NCBI GenBank assembly: GCA_032586195.1
Contig: JAWHQP010000002.1
Coordinates: 277,081-341,080 of the forward strand
Origin: JAWHQP01 sp032586195
GTDB taxonomy: Bacteria; Pseudomonadota; Gammaproteobacteria; Enterobacterales; Pasteurellaceae
Length of the DNA stretch: 64,000 nt
Reading direction: 5' to 3'
Made by a program: the position numbers and the translations under genes. Shown one piece after another: positions 51,634 to 60,469 of the stretch (positions are counted from its first letter, which is position 1; every line of letters starts with the position of its first letter). The notes beneath the pieces were generated by a model that was given only the letters and a program-made list of their open reading frames with translations, had not been told where the DNA came from and ran no database searches.

Positions 51634-51662
51634 AAAGCTTATTGTTTAACAAGCTTTTTTAT
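51634..51662 (+). terminator. Terminator-like hairpin in the sppA upstream region
   Basis: AAAGCTT and AAGCTTT pair across ten bases and a T run follows, about 55 bases before sppA. No gene is seen upstream on this strand, so it may be a leader attenuator or the end of an unannotated short RNA. Confidence 0.5.
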
Positions 51663-51715
51663 TTATTATAGAAATAGTATTTTAACCACAGTTTTATTGA
51701 GCAAAAGGGCAGAAA

Positions 51716-53596
51716 ATGCATTTTATTTTGAATATTGTTAAATGGTTATGGCGAGGACTGTGTTTCATCCGCGATCTCGTTATGAACGTGTTTTTTTTAT
51801 GTTTTATGTTATTTGTTATCGTGCTGATGAACCTGTTTTTTGCGGAGCGGCAGCAGACGGTGTTAATCGGTGATCAAGGGGCGTTATTGCTAAATCTTGA
51901 CGGCTACTTAACCGATAACCGGGATGAAGAAATAACATTGCGGAAAGCATTACGGGAACTCAATTCCGATCACGTACCACAACAAATTTCCACCTTTGAC
52001 GTAGTTTATGCCATTGAAAATGCCGCCGATGATGACCGTATTAAAGGCCTGGTACTGGATCTGAATTATTTTCAGGGCGCGGATATGCCCGCCTTGACTT
52101 ACATCGGTTCGGCGATTCAGCATTTTAAACAAAGCCGCAAGCCTGTGATTGCGATGGCGGATAATTACGGTCAGTCGCAATATTTACTGGCCAGCTATGC
52201 CGATGAAATTTACCTGAATCCTATCGGCGAGGTAGCGATAGAAGGGTTATCGATACAGAATTTATATTTTAAAAATCTGTTGGAAAAATTGGCGGTAACG
52301 CCGCATATTTTCCGTGTCGGCACCTATAAAGCCGCGGTGGAGCCGTTTTTACGCAATGATATGTCGCCTGAAGCTAAAAATAATTTACAGCGTTGGCTAA
52401 CGGCTATGTGGCGGAATTATCGGAATACGGTGGCGGAAAACCGTCATATCCAGCCGGCCGCGGTATTGCCCGAGGTAAAAAATTATGTACAGGATTTAAA
52501 AAATCTGCGTGGAGACGGCACCGCCTATGCGACTCAGCGTAAATTGGTCAGCAAATTGGCAACGCGCTACGAAACTCGCAAATATCTCACCGCACTTTTC
52601 GGCGCGGGTGAGGACAATCAGCCGAAACTGCTGGAATTTAATGATTATCTTGCGGCGCTGCCTGATCGCATAAAAGGCGGCAGCGAATATCGCGATCCGA
52701 CGGATAAAATAGCCGTAGTCAATGTGGAAGGCTCGATTATTGACGGCGACAGCTATGAGGAAAATGTAGGGGGAGACACGATAGCGAAATTGCTGCGTAA
52801 GGCTTTGGATGATAACAAGGTGAAAGCGGTAATACTGCGTGTCAACAGCCCGGGCGGCAGTGCTTTTGCCTCGGAAGTAATTCGTCAGGAAGTGGACGGT
52901 TTACAGCAGGCGGGTAAACCTGTGGTTGTCTCTATGGGGGCGATGGCCGCCTCAGGCGGATATTGGATTTCCAGCACCGCGGATTATATCGTGGCGGATA
53001 AAAATACCATTACGGGCTCCATCGGCATTTTCGCCATGCGTCCGACCTTTGAAAACAGTCTGAAAAAAGTCGGAATTAATACGGACGGTATAGCAACTTC
53101 CGCATTAAGTCAGAATTCGGGCTTAACCCCGCTGCCAACGGAATTAAGCAATATTTATCAACTACAAGTGGAACATGGTTATGATCGTTTCTTGCAGCTC
53201 GTCAGCCAAGGGCGGAAATTAACCAAATCAACCGTAGATAAAATCGCTCAAGGGCAGGTTTGGCTGGGCGAGGAAGCGTATCAGCACAAATTGATTGATG
53301 AACTGGGCAATTTCGACACAGCATTAAACAAAGCCATTGAGCTTGCGAAAGCCAAGTATCCTAACGCGCAAGATTTTTCCGTAGAATGGTTTACCGATGA
53401 AGACAGCGGATTATTAACTACCTTACTGAAAGATCTCAGACAGGAAACCAAGGCAACCTTGCAAGGAGCGTTGAACGAGTTTATCGGATTACCGGTCCGA
53501 GCCCGACAGGTTCAGCGGCAGTTGGGGCAACTAAGCAAATTCAATGATCCTAAAGGACAATATCTTTATTGCTTGAATTGCGGCACGGTAAAATAG
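51716..53596 (+). CDS. sppA: Signal peptide peptidase SppA (protease IV)
   Basis: A 626-residue inner-membrane serine protease that degrades cleaved signal peptides. One N-terminal membrane helix (about residues 18-42) is followed by two tandem S49 domains. The catalytic lysine is in RVGTYKAAVEPFLRNDMSPE (about 200) and the serine in GAMAASGGYWISS (about 410); lysine from the first domain and serine from the second form the dyad. VNSPGGSAFASE and GSIGIFAMRPTFEN are conserved. A reverse uptake signal (52589-52598) encodes LTALFG in the linker between domains. Confidence 0.95.
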   Translation: MHFILNIVKWLWRGLCFIRDLVMNVFFLCFMLFVIVLMNLFFAERQQTVLIGDQGALLLNLDGYLTDNRDEEITLRKALRELNSDHVPQQISTFDVVYAIENAADDDRIKGLVLDLNYFQGADMPALTYIGSAIQHFKQSRKPVIAMADNYGQSQYLLASYADEIYLNPIGEVAIEGLSIQNLYFKNLLEKLAVTPHIFRVGTYKAAVEPFLRNDMSPEAKNNLQRWLTAMWRNYRNTVAENRHIQPAAVLPEVKNYVQDLKNLRGDGTAYATQRKLVSKLATRYETRKYLTALFGAGEDNQPKLLEFNDYLAALPDRIKGGSEYRDPTDKIAVVNVEGSIIDGDSYEENVGGDTIAKLLRKALDDNKVKAVILRVNSPGGSAFASEVIRQEVDGLQQAGKPVVVSMGAMAASGGYWISSTADYIVADKNTITGSIGIFAMRPTFENSLKKVGINTDGIATSALSQNSGLTPLPTELSNIYQLQVEHGYDRFLQLVSQGRKLTKSTVDKIAQGQVWLGEEAYQHKLIDELGNFDTALNKAIELAKAKYPNAQDFSVEWFTDEDSGLLTTLLKDLRQETKATLQGALNEFIGLPVRARQVQRQLGQLSKFNDPKGQYLYCLNCGTVK

Positions 53597-53702
53597 CCGA
53601 AACCGGGTTAAAAAACAACCGACGGTTATTGAAAACATGTTTCATCTAGGTTATAACTGTGCGCGGTTTTTGTAACTATCTAAACTAACTAAGGGGAAAA
53701 TA

Positions 53703-54269
53703 ATGAAAAACTTAATAGCTGTTTTATGCATGACAATCGGATTAACGGCTTGCGTTTCCACGGAATTGTCAACACAAAATAAAACCTTTGATAAAGCAAC
53801 GGATTCCCGCATCCGCGTATATGGCCAAAACGGTCGCCCGACCTTAATGGAGCTGGACATTAACGGCAAGCACGAAAAAATTTCCATCGGTGGCGGATTA
53901 GGACAAGCGTTTAGTTCCATGTTGCATATGAAAGATAATGAAAGTATCGGTATGCCCGCAACGGAATTAAGTAAAGATCCGTCCGCATATTCCCAGTTTG
54001 TTTCAGCTATTTTCTTTAAGGAATTTGTGATTCCCGCCGGCGGTGAAGTTAAGGTTAGAAGTGAGATTATGAGTATTCCCGTCACCTCGGTTGCTACGAA
54101 CATAGTCGGAAATACCATATATAAAACGACTACAACCGTTTATCCGAAAGGTTGTAAGGGTAACGAAATCATTTTTATTCCTCAGGCGGGGCACGATTAT
54201 GAAGTGGCGCCTATTGCTCCGGGAAATCATTGTAATCTGACAATTACCGATATTACCCAAAATCAATAA
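53703..54269 (+). CDS. Lipoprotein of unknown function
   Basis: A 188-residue protein with a 16-residue signal peptide and the lipobox LTAC (Cys17), so it is membrane-anchored after export. The mature part starts with a polar linker and then a beta-rich-looking domain (DSRIRVYGQNGRPTLMELDING..., VIPAGGEVKVRSEIMSIP, VYPKGCKGNEIIFIPQAGHDYEV). Two cysteines near the end (KGCKGNE, NHCNLT) could pair. AAGGGG ribosome site. I do not recognise the family. It follows sppA by about 100 bases but has its own start and a strong terminator. Confidence 0.85.
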   Translation: MKNLIAVLCMTIGLTACVSTELSTQNKTFDKATDSRIRVYGQNGRPTLMELDINGKHEKISIGGGLGQAFSSMLHMKDNESIGMPATELSKDPSAYSQFVSAIFFKEFVIPAGGEVKVRSEIMSIPVTSVATNIVGNTIYKTTTTVYPKGCKGNEIIFIPQAGHDYEVAPIAPGNHCNLTITDITQNQ

Positions 54270-54274
54270 AAGAC

Positions 54275-54319
54275 CAAAGTGCGGTGTCAAAAAATTGAGT
54301 TTTTCAGCACCGCACTTTG
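54275..54319. terminator. Uptake-signal hairpin between the lipoprotein and LysR genes
   Basis: CAAAGTGCGGTG (54275-54286) and CACCGCACTTTG (54308-54319) are perfect 12-base arms with AT-rich loop, between converging genes. Confidence 0.88.
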
Positions 54320-54322
54320 CGT

Positions 54323-55219
54323 TTACGCCATTTTGTCCAGCTCAAGTTCGGTTAAAAATTCAATAAAAGCTTTTACCTTTGCGGCGAGGTGGCGGCGGTG
54401 GGGATAAACGGCGTGCAGATCCAGCTGTTGATGTTTGTATTCGGGCAGAATTTCAACTAATGCACCCGATTTCAGTTCATCCTGTACTAAAAATACCGGT
54501 GAATTTATAATGCCTAAACCGGCTTTTGCCAACTGAACTAAGGTGAGCCCGTTATTCGCAATGACTCTGGACTGCATTTTTATTCGCTGTACCTTATTGT
54601 TAGGCGCTTTGAATTCCCAATAAATCTGATTGCCCGCCGCCTTATAAAGCAGGCAATCATGCTTTTGTAAATTCTCAGGTTTTTTCGGTATGCCGCGCGT
54701 CGCGAGATAATCGGGCGAGGCAACAAAACACATACTTGTGCTGGCTAGTTTTTTCGCCACCAGCGAACTGTCTTGCAGTGTGCCGATGCGCAGCGCAATG
54801 TCATAGCCTTCCGACATCAAATCCACGCGGCGATCGCTGAATTCCATTTCCACGTGCAGATTCGGGTTCGCCTTGATAAAGCGGGGCAGATTGGGCGCGA
54901 TAAAGCGTAAACCGAAGTCCATTGGTACGGAAACCACTAAATTGCCGTATAAGGAAGTTGAGAGGTCACTAATGCTGGCGTCCGCTTCTGCCAGCTCCAG
55001 TAAAATAGGCTGGCAACGCTGATAATAAACGAATCCCGCTTCGGTCGGCATAATTTTGCGGGTTGTACGCTGCAGCAGACGGGTTTTAAGCTGTTCTTCC
55101 AGTTGAGCGACCAGTTTGCTTGCCATTGCCACCGAAATATTTTCAAATGCCGCGGCCTGGGTGAAGCTTTGTGTTTCAACCACCTTGCAGAAAACGGAAA
55201 TTGCATTGAGTTTATCCAT
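54323..55219 (-). CDS. LysR-family transcriptional regulator
   Basis: A 298-residue LysR-type regulator. MDKLNAISVFCKVVETQSFTQAAAFENISVAMASKLVAQLEEQLKTRLLQRTTRK is the winged helix-turn-helix, in the CrgA/DsdC-like subgroup whose recognition helix begins with SVAMASK. The effector domain (YGNLVVSVPMDFGLRFIAP onward) has no recognisable ligand clue. ATG 55219 has AAGGAAAG upstream; the frame runs to 55297 but the extra 26 codons are unlikely. Its target is unknown; the divergent neighbour is topA. Confidence 0.88.
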   Translation of the reverse strand: MDKLNAISVFCKVVETQSFTQAAAFENISVAMASKLVAQLEEQLKTRLLQRTTRKIMPTEAGFVYYQRCQPILLELAEADASISDLSTSLYGNLVVSVPMDFGLRFIAPNLPRFIKANPNLHVEMEFSDRRVDLMSEGYDIALRIGTLQDSSLVAKKLASTSMCFVASPDYLATRGIPKKPENLQKHDCLLYKAAGNQIYWEFKAPNNKVQRIKMQSRVIANNGLTLVQLAKAGLGIINSPVFLVQDELKSGALVEILPEYKHQQLDLHAVYPHRRHLAAKVKAFIEFLTELELDKMA

Positions 55220-55388
55220 TTGGCTTTCCTTTAATAAAAAATAGTTGACCAACCCCCGACGGTTGGGCAATATAGCGACGATATTTGAAATGAGCACTGC
55301 CTTTTCACCTTCAGAAAAGTCGTAAACAGTGTTTATTTCAAATAGTTAAAACGAATTTTACACAAAACGGAACAATTAGGTAATAGAA

Positions 55389-58001
55389 ATGAGCAAATCC
55401 TTGGTGATTGTGGAGTCGCCAGCCAAAGCGAAAACCATAAATAAATATTTAGGTAGTAACTATGTGGTAAAATCCAGCGTAGGTCATATCCGTGATTTAC
55501 CTACAACAGCGGGAACTTCCGACGGTGAGAAAGCCAAACCTATTTCAACCAAGGGATTAAGTGCGGAAGAAAAGGAAAAAATCAAAAAAGAAAAAGAACG
55601 TAATGCGTTGGTAAAACGCATGGGCATTGATCCTTATCATGACTGGAAGGCCAATTATCAGATTTTGCCGGGTAAGGAAAAAGTGGTGGCGGAATTGAAG
55701 TCACTGGCGAAGAAAGCCGATCATATCTATCTCGCGACCGACTTGGATAGAGAAGGGGAGGCGATTGCATGGCATTTGCGCGAGGTAATCGGCGGCAATG
55801 ATGAACGCTTCAGCCGTGTCGTCTTTAACGAAATTACCAAAAATGCCATTAAACAAGCGTTTGAAAAGCCCGAACAGCTCAATATTGATCGCGTAAACGC
55901 GCAACAGACACGTCGTTTTTTAGATCGTGTGGTGGGTTTTATGGTATCGCCGTTGCTATGGAAAAAAGTAGCGCGCGGTTTGTCCGCCGGACGAGTGCAA
56001 TCGGTTGCGGTAAAACTGGTGGTGGAACGGGAACGCGAAATCAAAGCCTTTCAGCCGCAGGAATACTGGGAAGTTGCCGTATCAACGCAAACGGTGGACA
56101 AGAGCCGGATTCGCTTAGACGTTACGGATTTTAAAGGAAAAAAATTCGAGCCGAAAAATGCGGAACAAGCAAAGGTTGCGGTAGATTTTCTCCGGCAAGC
56201 GGATTATGTGGTAACAAACTTAGAAACCAAACCGACCAGTTCACGTCCGCGGGCGCCGTTTATTACTTCAACACTACAACAAACGGCGAGTACCAGATTA
56301 AGTTTTAGCGTGAAAAAAACCATGATGTTGGCCCAACGCTTATATGAGGCGGGTTACATTACCTATATGCGTACCGATTCAACCAATCTGAGCCAGGATG
56401 CGCTAAATATGGCCCGCAATTATATCGGTCGGCATTTTGGTGATAACTATTTGCCGGAGAAGCCGAATTTCTATTCCAGTAAAGACAATGCGCAAGAGGC
56501 GCACGAAGCGATTCGTCCTTCCGATATCAATGTGTCGGCTAATGACTTATCCGGCATGGAAAAAGATGCCGTGCGGTTATACGACCTGATTTGGCGCCAA
56601 TTCGTGGCATGTCAAATGCCTGCCGCCCGGTATGACAGCACCACTTTAACCGTTCGGGCGGGAGATTACGATCTGAAAGCAAAAGGGCGAATCCTGCGGT
56701 TTGACGGTTGGACCAAGGTATTGCCTCAGCCGGGCAAATCGCCGGAAGATCAGGAACTTCCGTCTGTGGCTGTACAAGAGAAGCTTGATTTGCAAGCGGT
56801 AGAACCGCAGCAACATTTCACTAAGCCGCCCGCCCGTTTTACCGAGGCGGCATTAGTGAAGGAATTGGAAAAACGCGGTATCGGACGACCTTCCACTTAT
56901 GCATCAATTATTTCTACCATTCAGGAACGCGGTTATGTGAGAATAGAAAACCGTCGTTTCTACGCAGAAAAAATGGGGGAAATCGTCACCGATCGGTTAA
57001 ATCAATCCTTTGCGGAATTAATGAATTATGATTTCACCGCCGGCATGGAAGATATGCTGGATCAAATCGCCAATGGCAGAAAAAACTGGAAAACCGAGTT
57101 AAACCAATTCTTTAAGGATTTTTCCGGCCAGTTAAGTCAAGCCGAACTGGACGAACTTGAGGGCGGAATGAAACCGAATAGTTTGGTGTTAACGGATATT
57201 CATTGTCCGACCTGTGGTCGTAACATGGCAATCCGTACCGCCAGTACCGGGGTTTTCCTTGGTTGTTCGGGTTACGCCTTGCCGCCGAAAGAGCGGTGTA
57301 AAACCACCATTAATCTGATTCCCGAAACGGAATTGCTGAATGTACTGGATAATGAATCGGAAACTAAGGCGTTGATGGAACGTAAACGTTGTCCGAAATG
57401 CGATACGGCAATGGATAGTTATCTCATTGACGCTCACCGTAAATTGCATATTTGCGGCAATAATCCGAACTGTGACGGCTATATCGTAGAAAAAGGTTCA
57501 TTCAAAATCAAAGGCTACGACGGCCCGATAGTGGAATGTGATAAGTGCGGTGCGGATATGCATCTGAAACTGGGCCGCTTCGGCAAATACATGGCTTGTA
57601 CCGCCTGCGATAATACCAGAAAAATACTCAAAAATGGCGAAGTTGCCCCGCCGAAAGAAGAGGCCGTACCGTTCCCGGAATTACGCTGCGAAAACGGCGA
57701 CGATTATTTTGTACTGCGTGACAGCGTACGAGGTGTGTTTATGTCGGCAAGCAGTTATCCGAAAGTGCGGGAAAGTCGCCCGGCCAAGGTGAAAGAACTG
57801 GCGCAATATCGTGATCGATTGCCGGAAAAATTCCAATATCTTGCGGACGCTCCGCAAGCTGATCCTGAGAGCAATGACGCCGTGATTCGCTATAAAACCA
57901 AAGAAAAACGCCAATATGTTACTTCGCTGACCAAAGAAGGTAAAAACAGCAAATGGACAGTGGATTATATCGACGGTAAATGGGTCGAAGCGAAAAAATA
58001 G
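55389..58001 (+). CDS. topA: DNA topoisomerase I TopA
   Basis: An 870-residue type IA topoisomerase relaxing negative supercoils. The toprim domain begins LVIVESPAKAKTINKYLG and contains the DLDREGEAIAWHL acidic triad. The active tyrosine is in ITYMRTDSTNLS. GIGRPSTYASIISTIQERGYV is a signature. C-terminal zinc ribbons with four-cysteine sets occur at CPTCGRN, CPKCDTA and CDKCGAD, followed by a final basic domain. An uptake-signal core (57543-57551) is encoded within the third zinc ribbon (DKCGAD), fitting the cysteine codon. Confidence 0.97.
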   Translation: MSKSLVIVESPAKAKTINKYLGSNYVVKSSVGHIRDLPTTAGTSDGEKAKPISTKGLSAEEKEKIKKEKERNALVKRMGIDPYHDWKANYQILPGKEKVVAELKSLAKKADHIYLATDLDREGEAIAWHLREVIGGNDERFSRVVFNEITKNAIKQAFEKPEQLNIDRVNAQQTRRFLDRVVGFMVSPLLWKKVARGLSAGRVQSVAVKLVVEREREIKAFQPQEYWEVAVSTQTVDKSRIRLDVTDFKGKKFEPKNAEQAKVAVDFLRQADYVVTNLETKPTSSRPRAPFITSTLQQTASTRLSFSVKKTMMLAQRLYEAGYITYMRTDSTNLSQDALNMARNYIGRHFGDNYLPEKPNFYSSKDNAQEAHEAIRPSDINVSANDLSGMEKDAVRLYDLIWRQFVACQMPAARYDSTTLTVRAGDYDLKAKGRILRFDGWTKVLPQPGKSPEDQELPSVAVQEKLDLQAVEPQQHFTKPPARFTEAALVKELEKRGIGRPSTYASIISTIQERGYVRIENRRFYAEKMGEIVTDRLNQSFAELMNYDFTAGMEDMLDQIANGRKNWKTELNQFFKDFSGQLSQAELDELEGGMKPNSLVLTDIHCPTCGRNMAIRTASTGVFLGCSGYALPPKERCKTTINLIPETELLNVLDNESETKALMERKRCPKCDTAMDSYLIDAHRKLHICGNNPNCDGYIVEKGSFKIKGYDGPIVECDKCGADMHLKLGRFGKYMACTACDNTRKILKNGEVAPPKEEAVPFPELRCENGDDYFVLRDSVRGVFMSASSYPKVRESRPAKVKELAQYRDRLPEKFQYLADAPQADPESNDAVIRYKTKEKRQYVTSLTKEGKNSKWTVDYIDGKWVEAKK

Positions 58002-58017
58002 CCCATTCTTATCAATG

Positions 58018-58062
58018 AAAGTGCGGTGTTAAAAAATTGAATTTTTCGACACCGCACTTTTT
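58018..58062 (+). terminator. topA terminator from inverted uptake signals
   Basis: AAAGTGCGGTGT (58018-58029) and ACACCGCACTTT (58049-58060) are perfect arms, followed by TTTT. Confidence 0.9.
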
Positions 58063-58127
58063 TATAAATCATTAACGGAAAATTTCCGCATGGTTATTCA
58101 CACGAATATTTAATAACAGAATATAAA

Positions 58128-58155
58128 GGGGGAGAGCATAATCTGCTCCGTCCCT
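58128..58155 (-). terminator. glpT terminator
   Basis: On the minus strand GGGACGGAGCA and TGCTCTCCCC pair with one bulge and a T-rich tail follows, just after the glpT stop. Confidence 0.7.
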
Positions 58156-58164
58156 GATTATTTT

Positions 58165-59490
58165 TTAATGAGCTTCTTTTTTATTGAAAAGCGTTACCGC
58201 AATAAATCCAAACGCGAGGAAACATGCGATGATCAGAGCGTAAAACCCGCCGTCCCAGCCATAGAGATCAACCAGTTTACCCATTACCCAACCCGCGGAG
58301 GCCGACCCGAGCAGATAGCCGAATAAACCGGTTAAACCCGTGGCGGTGCCTGTCGCTACGCGAGGAACAAGGTCAGCGGCCTGTAAACCGATCATCATGA
58401 CGGGGCCGTAAATCAGAAAACCGATAGCAATCAAACAGATATTATCGACCAACGGATTACCTTCAGGGTTTTTCCAGTACACAATAACGGCTATCAGCAC
58501 TCCCGTTAAGAACAGTAGCATCGGTGGGGCACGATGGCCTTTGAATACTCTGTCGCTGAGATAACCGCTGGCGAGCATGCCGAAAATACCCGCATATTCA
58601 TAGAGAAAATATGCCCAGCTTTGCTTATCCACAGAAAAATGTTTCACCTCTTTAAGGTAGGTCGGCGCCCAGTCGATAATACCGTAGCGGATGAAATACA
58701 CAAATACATTGGCGATGGCGATCGCCCAGAGGAATTTGTTGTTCACAATATATTTGCGGAAAATGTCCATGGCGGATAATGTATCGGCGGATTGTACCTT
58801 TTCGATGACTTTTTCACCCCGCCATTCATCCACGGGCGGCAAGCCTTGGGATTCCGGGGTATCCCGCATGAGGTAGAACATGATAAATGCCAGCACGATG
58901 GCAATTAGTGCCGGTAAATAGAATAAAGATTGCCAAGTGCCGAAAATCGCCAGGCCGAGAATGGCGAGCGGACCGATCAACCCGCCACCGAGATTATGGG
59001 ACACATTCCACCAGCTCCACCACGAACCCCGTTCGGATCTGGCAAACCAGTTGGTCATGGTTTTCGCTCCCGGTGGATAACCCATTCCTTGGAACCAACC
59101 GTTAAAGGTCGCCAGCACGATCATAATCGGAATGGATGCCAGTACGCCCGGTACCAGCCCGAAAATCAGGCTGATCACGGCAGAACCCAGCAATCCGATA
59201 GTAATAAAATATTTCGGATTGGAACGATCCGATACGTTTCCCATAACAAATTTACTGATTCCGTAGGCAAGGGAAAGTGCCACGCCTACCGTGCCTAAAT
59301 CCGCCTTGGTAAAGCCATATTCGTCAATCAGGTAGGGGATTGCCAGTGAGAAATTTTTGCGGATTAAATAATAAGCGGCGTAGCCGATAAACACACCGGT
59401 AAAAACCTGCCAGCGCAGCCGTCTGTATTCGTCATCAATATTACCCGTTTTACGTGGAATAGGAGGAGAAGCTTTAAGATAGGAAAACAT
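58165..59490 (-). CDS. glpT: Glycerol-3-phosphate/phosphate antiporter GlpT
   Basis: A 441-residue major-facilitator protein with twelve membrane helices, exchanging external glycerol 3-phosphate for internal phosphate. YRRLRWQVFTGVFIGYAAYYLIRKNFSLA holds the first helix and substrate arginine. GWFQGMGYPPGAKTMTNWF is the organophosphate:phosphate antiporter signature. YLKEVKHFSVDKQSWAYFLYEYAGI is GlpT-like and shared with UhpT relatives. ATG 59490 has GGAG upstream. No glpQ, glpK or uhp genes adjoin it, so a related sugar-phosphate specificity cannot be excluded. Confidence 0.88.
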   Translation of the reverse strand: MFSYLKASPPIPRKTGNIDDEYRRLRWQVFTGVFIGYAAYYLIRKNFSLAIPYLIDEYGFTKADLGTVGVALSLAYGISKFVMGNVSDRSNPKYFITIGLLGSAVISLIFGLVPGVLASIPIMIVLATFNGWFQGMGYPPGAKTMTNWFARSERGSWWSWWNVSHNLGGGLIGPLAILGLAIFGTWQSLFYLPALIAIVLAFIMFYLMRDTPESQGLPPVDEWRGEKVIEKVQSADTLSAMDIFRKYIVNNKFLWAIAIANVFVYFIRYGIIDWAPTYLKEVKHFSVDKQSWAYFLYEYAGIFGMLASGYLSDRVFKGHRAPPMLLFLTGVLIAVIVYWKNPEGNPLVDNICLIAIGFLIYGPVMMIGLQAADLVPRVATGTATGLTGLFGYLLGSASAGWVMGKLVDLYGWDGGFYALIIACFLAFGFIAVTLFNKKEAH

Positions 59491-59639
59491 ATTTAACTCC
59501 TTATAGTATATTAAATAAATATATGTTATATTGCGAAGCCCGCTTAGATAGTTTACAACTTTTGCGGTCAAGAACTAGACAGCAAAGCGGGTGGATACCT
59601 TGCGATTTTCAGAGTTTTATTACCCATTTTTAGGAAGCT

Positions 59640-60041
59640 ATGCAGAATTTAAATTATAAAATCAAAACGTTACGCGAGCTTAACCAACTTTCACAAGAAC
59701 AAATGGCAGAAAAAATGCAGATGTCATTAAATAGTTATGCAAGACTCGAACGGGGTGAAACAAAATTAAGCATTGAGAAGCTGGAACAGATTGCACATAT
59801 ATTTCACATGGATGCGCTTGAATTTATGCAATCGGCAAATAAAGGCATTTATTTTATGCTCAATGACAGCGCGGATAATAATAGCGTGACTTATTACAGC
59901 GGCGACGATAAATTTGCCATTGAAAATAATTTTCTCAAGCAAATTGTTGAAGACAAAAACAATATTATTCAACAACAAAAACAGGAAATTGAAGCATTAA
60001 AAGAAATTATTGCTTTATTAAAACAAAAAGAAAATAACTGA
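59640..60041 (+). CDS. Small XRE-family regulator with C-terminal coiled coil
   Basis: A 133-residue protein. Residues 5-62 form a Cro/CI-type helix-turn-helix (LRELNQLSQEQMAEKMQMSLNSYARLERGETKLSIEKLEQIA). The last 45 residues, rich in Gln, Lys and Ile with heptad spacing (EDKNNIIQQQKQEIEALKEIIALLKQ), form a likely coiled coil for dimerisation. AGGAAG precedes the ATG. It stands alone between glpT and ppnN, base composition lower in GC than neighbours; no toxin partner is seen. Similar orphan XRE genes occur in Haemophilus and Pasteurella. The target is unknown. Confidence 0.85.
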   Translation: MQNLNYKIKTLRELNQLSQEQMAEKMQMSLNSYARLERGETKLSIEKLEQIAHIFHMDALEFMQSANKGIYFMLNDSADNNSVTYYSGDDKFAIENNFLKQIVEDKNNIIQQQKQEIEALKEIIALLKQKENN

Positions 60042-60050
60042 TATGATTAC

Positions 60051-60094
60051 AAAGTGCGGTGTCAAAAACTTGAATTTTTAACACCGCACTTTTT
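60051..60094. terminator. Uptake-signal hairpin between the XRE and ppnN genes
   Basis: AAAGTGCGGTGT (60051-60062) and ACACCGCACTTT (60081-60092) flank an AT-rich loop; T runs on both strands. Confidence 0.9.
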
Positions 60095-60097
60095 CCG

Positions 60098-60469
60098 CTA
60101 TCTTACAATTTCATAACAAGGTTCATACGCCTCTCCGGTAGGCAATTTCATACGGTGTTGTTGCACGAAATCCTGTAGCAGAGCATCCATTTTCGCCATC
60201 AATTCGGGATCGCCGTGTAATTTGAATTTGCCAAGTTCGTCGATTTTATCCTGCGTATCGGGCTTGATATTGCCGGCCACAATACCAGAGAAAGCCCGAC
60301 GCAGATTAGCGGCTAAATCCACGGTGGACTGATTTAAATGCAGGTTTAAATTCGCCATATTTTCATGAGTCGGATTAAACGGATGTTGAAATTCCGGACT
60401 GATATTCAATGACCAGTTAAAACTGTAGCTGTCGCAATTTTCCCGCCGTGAAGCTTTCACTTCCGCCAT
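60098..60469 (-). pseudogene. ppnN: PpnN (YgdH) C-terminal part, out of frame with the upstream part
   Basis: The frame encodes the last quarter of PpnN: ENCDSYSFNWSLNISPEFQHPF, ENMANLNLHL, AANLRRAFSGIVAGN, VQQHRMKLPTGEAYEPCYEI, all matching the C-terminal domain of the E. coli protein, which in that enzyme binds the alarmone ppGpp and pyrimidine effectors. It overlaps the end of the preceding frame by 13 bases and continues it in the -1 frame. Joined at the run of four A residues (plus-strand T at 60474-60477), the two would give exactly 454 codons, the E. coli length. The ATG at 60469 has no good ribosome site, so separate translation is doubtful. Confidence 0.85.
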
